Shown one piece after another: positions 59,614 through 64,000 of a DNA stretch of 64,000 nt; the first letter of the stretch is position 1; each line of letters opens with the position of its first letter. Under the pieces are notes generated by a model. That model did no database searches and was not told the origin of the DNA. It saw nothing but the letters and a program-made list of their open reading frames with translations. Source of the DNA: Planomicrobium okeanokoites (GTDB lineage Bacteria; Bacillota; Bacilli; Bacillales_A; Planococcaceae); the NCBI RefSeq assembly GCF_003428875.1, contig NZ_QQRS01000002.1, positions 434,001-498,000 of the forward strand, given 5' to 3'. Both the position numbers and the translations under genes were made by a program.

Positions 59614-60066
59614 TTAATGTCCAGATGAACAATTATTACATCTGCATTGTCCAGGCACACAATTACATGGAATTTCTTCCACTGCCTCTTTTTTCTTCAT
59701 TTCTATCACTTTTTCAATCTTATCTATATCCTTGAAACTTAACGTTGCGTTCGATAGGAGATTCACTATGGCGTTTCCAACGTCCTTATTGCATATATGT
59801 TCAAAAGTCTCATCCAGCGTACTATTGATAAAATCACTTTCATTTACAGCAGAGGAATATAAAAACTTTCTGCCTTCCTCTTCAGTATGAAGGATCCCTT
59901 TTTTCACTAAACGCCCAATAAATGTTTTAGTGGTTGCCGGTTTCCAATCTTTTTTTTGCTGCAATACATCAATGATTTCTTTGCTGGTCACTTTATCCTG
60001 TGCCCATACAACACGCATAACTTCCCATTCAGCAGCAGAAATTTTAGATTCCATTTCATTGACCAT
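59614..60066 (-). CDS. copY: CopY/BlaI-family copper-responsive repressor
   Basis: A 150-residue repressor. The N-terminal winged helix (ISAAEWEVMRVVWAQDKVTS, TKTFIGRLVKKGILHTEEEG) is of the BlaI/MecI type. The C-terminus carries CNC and CRC separated by VPGQ, the CxCx4CxC copper/zinc site of CopY (CNCVPGQCRC near residues 134-143), followed by NNC. It represses its own operon via cop boxes; copper displaces zinc and releases DNA. The downstream copB is the regulated transporter. GGGGAGGGTATTTT precedes the ATG. Confidence 0.93.
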   Translation of the reverse strand: MVNEMESKISAAEWEVMRVVWAQDKVTSKEIIDVLQQKKDWKPATTKTFIGRLVKKGILHTEEEGRKFLYSSAVNESDFINSTLDETFEHICNKDVGNAIVNLLSNATLSFKDIDKIEKVIEMKKKEAVEEIPCNCVPGQCRCNNCSSGH

Positions 60067-60089
60067 AAAATACCCTCCCCTTTTTTGTT

Positions 60090-60131
60090 TACAAATGTAA
60101 TCGAAATTTATAATTGAAGTTTACAATTGTA
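60090..60131. promoter_or_regulatory. Two cop boxes upstream of copY
   Basis: TACAAATGTA (60090-60099) and TACAATTGTA (60122-60131) both match the TACAnnTGTA consensus of the CopY operator. Their starts are 32 bp apart, about three helical turns. Confidence 0.9.
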
Positions 60132-60185
60132 ATCTTAAGATGTCAACCTATTTATCCTTATCGTGTGTGTTTTTATTTCCCATCA

Positions 60186-60237
60186 ATAAAAAACTGGCAC
60201 ATCTAACGCTTCCGAAGCGCTCGATGTGCCAGTTTGT
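60186..60237 (-). terminator. Intrinsic terminator of fbp
   Basis: Long AACTGGCACATC/GATGTGCCAGTT stem with a T-run on the minus strand, downstream of the fbp stop at 60261. Confidence 0.8.
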
Positions 60238-60260
60238 TTTCTAGTGTCTATATAACTTAA

Positions 60261-62195
60261 TCATTCCATATACCGATGTTTCCGCAGACTGTTCAAATTC
60301 GCAATTTCCTGTGAAAGTTTCTCACCGATATTCGTTTCCCTCACCTTTTTACGCTCCAATTCCTCATCCACCAGCCGCTTCACGGAAAGGACATCGGTTC
60401 CATTGCTCAGCACTTCTTCTTTTGAGTTGAACTTTTGGTGGGCGACAAGCTGCATGCCGTAGGAATTGTACAGAAGCGTATAGCCGGCAATGCCTGTCGT
60501 CGATTGATAGGCTTTCGAGAAGCCGCCGTCGATGACGATCATTTTGCCATTAGCTTTGATCGGGTCTTCCCCGTCGATTTCCTTCACCGGTGTATGGCCA
60601 TTGATGATGCGGCCATGTTCCGGATCGAGATCGAATTCAGCGAGCATCCTGCCGCACATCTCTTCATCTTCCCGCAAATAATAATAAGGGTTTTTACGTT
60701 CCTTGTGCGTTTCTTTCTCTTTGATGAAATAACGTTCAAATGTCGTCATTTCACGCTTGCCGAATAATGAAGAATTCTCGCCGGTCCACAGATACCATAC
60801 CATATCCGTCGCAAAGTCATCCGTTTCGTCAGGGTTGGCGAAAGCGTGTCGCAGATATTGTTCAAAGACGTCCAGCAAGTCGCGTCCAGCATAGCTTTTT
60901 CCTTCGATTTCCATCTTCTTCATATCGCCGTTTTCCTCCAGCGGGATGCAGCCGTGAATCAGCAGATTGCCGTTGTACTGCAAATAAAGGCTTCCTTTTT
61001 TCATCAGGAAATTCATATGGCGCGCCAGTTTTTCGGAATGCTGGATCGAAAACAGCAATTTGTCCATCACTTGCTGCTCTTCATCCAGCAACCGGTCCGG
61101 CTGCTCGGGATCGATTGTCGCAAAGCAGGTGTTCTCGAGCGCATAAGTAATGCCGTGGATCGTCGCTGTTTTATTTTTATAATCGACTTTCTCCAGCAGC
61201 AGCCTGTCTTCCATCTCGAAGCAAGGACGGCGCTTGATGATCGGGCTTTCCAGTTTGAACTGGATCATCGAAATGGCCTGATGGATTTTGGTGATTTGGA
61301 GCTGCTCCTGCTCCGTCAGTGTTTCATCTGAAATCCGTTTCGGCCGGAAGACGGGGTTGTCGTCATAATACTTCTCCGCCAGGTTCAGCAGCGGACGCAG
61401 ATTGATGCCGTAAACATCTTCGATGATGTCCAAATTATTGTAGCGGGCACAGATTCGGATAATATTCGCCAGGCATACTTTCGAGCCGGCAAATGCGCCG
61501 ATCCACAAGGCGTCATGATTGCCCCATTGAATATCGACGGAATGGTAGTCAATCAATGTATCGACGATTTTATGCGGATCCGGTCCCCGGTCGTAAATGT
61601 CGCCGACCACGTGCAGATGATCGACCACCAGGCGCTGTGTCGTATAAGCGAGCCCAATGATCAGCTTATCTGCCTGTCCAAGCGCAATGACCTGATCGAC
61701 CATTTTTGCGTAATACTCCTTTTTATTCGTGAACTCATCCGTCTTGTACAGCAATTCTTCGATGATGTAGATGAATTGCTTCGGCAGCGCACGGCGCAAT
61801 TTCGAACGTGTATATTTCGATGAAGCATATGCCACCAGCTTCAGCATGCGCTCGATAATTTCTATGTACCATTCCCGCAGCTCCTGTTTGCTGCTGAAAT
61901 TGCTTTTGATCAATTGCAGTTTCTCTTCAGGATAATAAACCAGTGTGGCAAATTCGTTCAATTCCTTTTCCTGCAACTCGTCCTTGAAAAGGTCCTTGAT
62001 CTTCACTTTCACATTGCCGGAACCGTTGCGCAGCACATGCTGGAACGCCTGGTACTCGCCGTGCAGATCGCTGACAAAATGCTCCGTCCCTTTGGGAAGA
62101 TTCAGGATCGCCTCCAGATTGATGATTTCATTTGCCACTTTTTCCTCGCTGTCGTATTTCTGCGCCAATAAATCCAGGTATTTTGAATCCATCAT
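60261..62195 (-). CDS. fbp: Class III fructose-1,6-bisphosphatase
   Basis: A 644-residue metallophosphatase of the Bacillales FBPase class III. The metal-binding motifs are VSDLHGEY near residue 42, GDIYDRGPD near 197, [10 protein letters not shown] near 226 and NGHTPVKE near 537. It converts fructose-1,6-bisphosphate to fructose-6-phosphate in gluconeogenesis and acts in the cytosol. ATG at 62195 follows AAAGGGGATATTCCG; a longer start at 62258 would give a 665-residue protein. The gene is monocistronic. Confidence 0.93.
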   Translation of the reverse strand: MMDSKYLDLLAQKYDSEEKVANEIINLEAILNLPKGTEHFVSDLHGEYQAFQHVLRNGSGNVKVKIKDLFKDELQEKELNEFATLVYYPEEKLQLIKSNFSSKQELREWYIEIIERMLKLVAYASSKYTRSKLRRALPKQFIYIIEELLYKTDEFTNKKEYYAKMVDQVIALGQADKLIIGLAYTTQRLVVDHLHVVGDIYDRGPDPHKIVDTLIDYHSVDIQWGNHDALWIGAFAGSKVCLANIIRICARYNNLDIIEDVYGINLRPLLNLAEKYYDDNPVFRPKRISDETLTEQEQLQITKIHQAISMIQFKLESPIIKRRPCFEMEDRLLLEKVDYKNKTATIHGITYALENTCFATIDPEQPDRLLDEEQQVMDKLLFSIQHSEKLARHMNFLMKKGSLYLQYNGNLLIHGCIPLEENGDMKKMEIEGKSYAGRDLLDVFEQYLRHAFANPDETDDFATDMVWYLWTGENSSLFGKREMTTFERYFIKEKETHKERKNPYYYLREDEEMCGRMLAEFDLDPEHGRIINGHTPVKEIDGEDPIKANGKMIVIDGGFSKAYQSTTGIAGYTLLYNSYGMQLVAHQKFNSKEEVLSNGTDVLSVKRLVDEELERKKVRETNIGEKLSQEIANLNSLRKHRYME

Positions 62196-62436
62196 CGGAA
62201 TATCCCCTTTCGAAATCCATTCGCTGTTTATTAAAAAAGAAAGCCTCACCTGTTTCAATGCTGGCCATCCAAAAAAGAAATCTCTTCTCTATCCAGTCTA
62301 TAGCAGTTCGAGGGAAGGCTCTAGTATAAAGTGCGCCCTTTGCCTTGACCGTTAAAACACATTTCCTATAGGGTTAAAGATAGACAAATCGAAAAGTTCT
62401 GCAAAGAGCCTTTGAGAATGAGGAGGAAGTCGATAC

Positions 62437-63282
62437 ATGCCCGAAACGAAAAGAATCTCCACTCATGAGTCATTGAAAGCAGTTTCCTATAAACTGTTTG
62501 AAGTGATCAGCGATGAGCTGGAGGTAAATACTGCTTATGTTACCCAGCGAGGACCCAAAGCGATGGAAGTCATCAGCTCGTTCAATAGAGATCATTATAT
62601 TATTCCTGAAGGCTATCAAGTCGATTATGACGGAACTTACTGCCGCCTGATCATCCAAAGCGACGAAGAAGCGATGCATACGAATAACCTCGGTTCATTC
62701 ACCCTGACAAAAGATCTGGTAGTGACCGAGCAGCTTGAAGTCAAAGGATTTTTAGGGGTGACCCTGCGTGATTTTTATGGAAACGTATTCGGCACCTTAT
62801 GTGTCATGGACAAAGAGGAAAAAGATTTCAGCGAGGATGATATCCATTTTCTGAAGAAGATGGCCGAAGTGCTTTCCTATATCATCCACCTGGATAACAC
62901 GATTGCTGATATCGAATTGTTGAGCGTCCCGATCATCCCGATCAAAAAAGGGCTCGCGATTCTTTCGCTGCAAGGCAATATCAACGAAGATCGCTCCCAA
63001 AAGATTCTGGAAGATACGTTAAGCTATGCGGCCAAAAACGGCAGCCATTCTTTCATCATCGACCTGTCGCAAATCGTCCTGCTCGAAAACCGCTTTCCGG
63101 ATATTCTGAAGAACCTGGTGCTCGGTTTGAATATCATGGGCATCAAAGTCATGATGACGGGACTGCCGCCGTGGCTTGTGAAAATGCAGGAAGTCCGCGA
63201 CCATCTGACGGACCTGCAAACGGAGTATGTCATGGATATCGAATCGGCGTTGAATAGAATCGGATATACGCTGGAGAAATAA
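62437..63282 (+). CDS. GAF-STAS domain protein (RsbR-like)
   Basis: A 281-residue cytosolic protein. Residues about 10-155 resemble a GAF sensory domain (FGTLCVMDKEEKDFSEDDIH at its end), and residues about 165-275 form a STAS domain (IIPIKKGLAILSLQGNINED; SHSFIIDLSQIVLLENRFPD). In RsbR-type stressosome proteins the STAS domain is phosphorylated at Ser/Thr; a serine in DLSQIV is near the expected place. It may feed a sigma-B-like stress pathway, but no other rsb genes are adjacent. GAGGAGGAAGTCGATAC precedes the ATG. Confidence 0.8.
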   Translation: MPETKRISTHESLKAVSYKLFEVISDELEVNTAYVTQRGPKAMEVISSFNRDHYIIPEGYQVDYDGTYCRLIIQSDEEAMHTNNLGSFTLTKDLVVTEQLEVKGFLGVTLRDFYGNVFGTLCVMDKEEKDFSEDDIHFLKKMAEVLSYIIHLDNTIADIELLSVPIIPIKKGLAILSLQGNINEDRSQKILEDTLSYAAKNGSHSFIIDLSQIVLLENRFPDILKNLVLGLNIMGIKVMMTGLPPWLVKMQEVRDHLTDLQTEYVMDIESALNRIGYTLEK

Positions 63283-63297
63283 AATTTTGAAATTATA

Positions 63298-63340
63298 AAA
63301 GGAAGAGCAGCTTGGTTACCCACCCAGCTGCTCTTCCTTT
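63298..63340. terminator. Intrinsic terminator
   Basis: AAAGGAAGAGCAGCT/AGCTGCTCTTCCTTT stem with T-run between convergent genes. Confidence 0.85.
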
Positions 63341-63359
63341 ATACAGTTCTATAATGCGA

Positions 63360-63779
63360 TTACTTTTCTGTTTCAGCGAATTCGCGGATGCGGGCGCCGA
63401 TTTCGTCGCGGACATTCTGGAATACCGTCCACTTCTCTTCTTCCGTGCCTTCCGCTTTTGCCGGATCAGTAAAGCCCCAGTGATCGCGCTTCACATGCGG
63501 CGGTGTCATCGGGCATTTATCGGCCGCATCGCCGCATAAAGTGACGACGAAATCCGCGTTATTCAAGATTTCAGTATCGATGATATCTGATGTTTGCTCA
63601 GAAATATCGATATCCACTTCGTTCATCGCCTTCACCGCGTTCGGGTTCAAGCCGTGCGCTTCAATTCCCGCGCTCAGGACCTGCCATTCGTCGCCAAGAA
63701 TCTGTTTTCCCCAGCCTTCTGCCATCTGGCTGCGGCACGAGTTTCCTGTGCATAGGAAGTACAATGTTTTTTTCGTCAT
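63360..63779 (-). CDS. arsC: Thioredoxin-coupled arsenate reductase
   Basis: A 139-residue low-molecular-weight phosphatase-type arsenate reductase. The P-loop CTGNSCRSQ (Cys10 to Ser17) is complete, and the second cysteine pair lies in [12 protein letters not shown] (about residues 82 and 89). It reduces arsenate to arsenite with thioredoxin. No arsR or arsB lies beside it in the visible DNA. The flanking gene at the right edge is unrelated. Confidence 0.93.
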   Translation of the reverse strand: MTKKTLYFLCTGNSCRSQMAEGWGKQILGDEWQVLSAGIEAHGLNPNAVKAMNEVDIDISEQTSDIIDTEILNNADFVVTLCGDAADKCPMTPPHVKRDHWGFTDPAKAEGTEEEKWTVFQNVRDEIGARIREFAETEK

Positions 63780-63897
63780 ATAACCTACCTCTTTCCCTTT
63801 TCTCCAACTAACATATCAGCATTCACTTATATGTTCAAGAACCATGTCCAGTATCAGAAAATTTTTAAGGGAAGAAATAAAACTTCTTCGCTCCTGT

Positions 63898-64000
63898 CTA
63901 CTTATCAATGTGGCTGGTTATAAAAGATTGATAAACCTCACCGAATCGCTCCGCTTCCTCCAGGAACGGATAATGATTGCTGTCTTCGAATATTGCCAGA
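63898..64000 (-). CDS. Alpha/beta-hydrolase fragment, C-terminal end (truncated by window edge)
   Basis: Only the last 33 codons and the TAG are visible: LAIFEDSNHYPFLEEAERFG followed by EVYQSFITSHIDK. The NHYPFLEE-type motif is the histidine-containing C-terminal region of alpha/beta hydrolases of the proline iminopeptidase or epoxide hydrolase type. The rest lies beyond position 64000, so the enzyme class is tentative. Confidence 0.6.
   Translation of the reverse strand, partial: LAIFEDSNHYPFLEEAERFGEVYQSFITSHIDK

Overview
The window looks like chromosomal DNA of a low-to-mid GC Gram-positive bacterium of the Bacillales, most likely a Planococcaceae member (Planococcus/Planomicrobium-like). 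This is inferred from strong GGAGG ribosome sites, frequent TTG/GTG starts, a T-box leader, c-di-AMP and manganese riboswitches, a class III fructose bisphosphatase, a CcdA/ResA-type pair and lipoprotein signal peptides. No rRNA, tRNA, insertion sequence, prophage or CRISPR array was recognised. About 73 coding regions are supported.

Layout. 0-10 kb: small membrane proteins, an MBL hydrolase, VOC proteins, LtrA, an AraC/GyrI-like regulator, a secreted lamin-tail/phospholipase D protein, a GNAT and a uridine-kinase-like protein. 10-23 kb: a Fur-controlled siderophore-binding lipoprotein; a two-gene ABC operon whose 1514-residue permease is fused to an M1-type zinc peptidase; a membrane-anchored S51 peptidase; two Nudix hydrolases; an ECF sigma factor with an anti-sigma-like partner carrying a catalytically dead signal-peptidase fold. 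23-36 kb: TerC under a yybP-ykoY riboswitch; MerR plus two CNNM/CorC transporters; lipoproteins; a thioredoxin-like/CcdA pair; an operon of two HExxH proteins; a KtrB-type potassium channel under a c-di-AMP riboswitch. 36-52 kb: Trp T-box with trpEG, oligoendopeptidase F, an Rrf2/flavoprotein/methyltransferase operon, an AlkD-like protein, a pseudogene, an aminoglycoside-adenylyltransferase-like protein and a second ECF sigma/anti-sigma pair. 52-64 kb: a copper island (csoR-copZ-copA with repeated CsoR-like operators, and copY-copB with two cop boxes), then fbp, a GAF-STAS protein and arsC.

The most unusual signal is not a gene. Thirteen intergenic arrays, each of 4-6 copies of a 20- or 21-bp unit, are scattered through the window. 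The period is nearly invariant (two helical turns), yet the unit sequence differs between most loci and is homogenised within each one. Six arrays or array clusters lie near a TTTTCGC/GCGAAAA hairpin. One pair of near-identical arrays brackets the ABC-peptidase operon, and another pair lies in a 359-bp tandem duplication next to copA. These arrays create spurious long ORFs with heptapeptide repeats, which are not annotated as genes.

Other points of interest are stem-loops placed between the Shine-Dalgarno and the non-ATG start codons of both CorC paralogues, several very short upstream ORFs, an in-frame TGA in a small membrane-protein gene, and a 23-bp palindrome shared by the Rrf2 promoter and a site at the far end of its operon.
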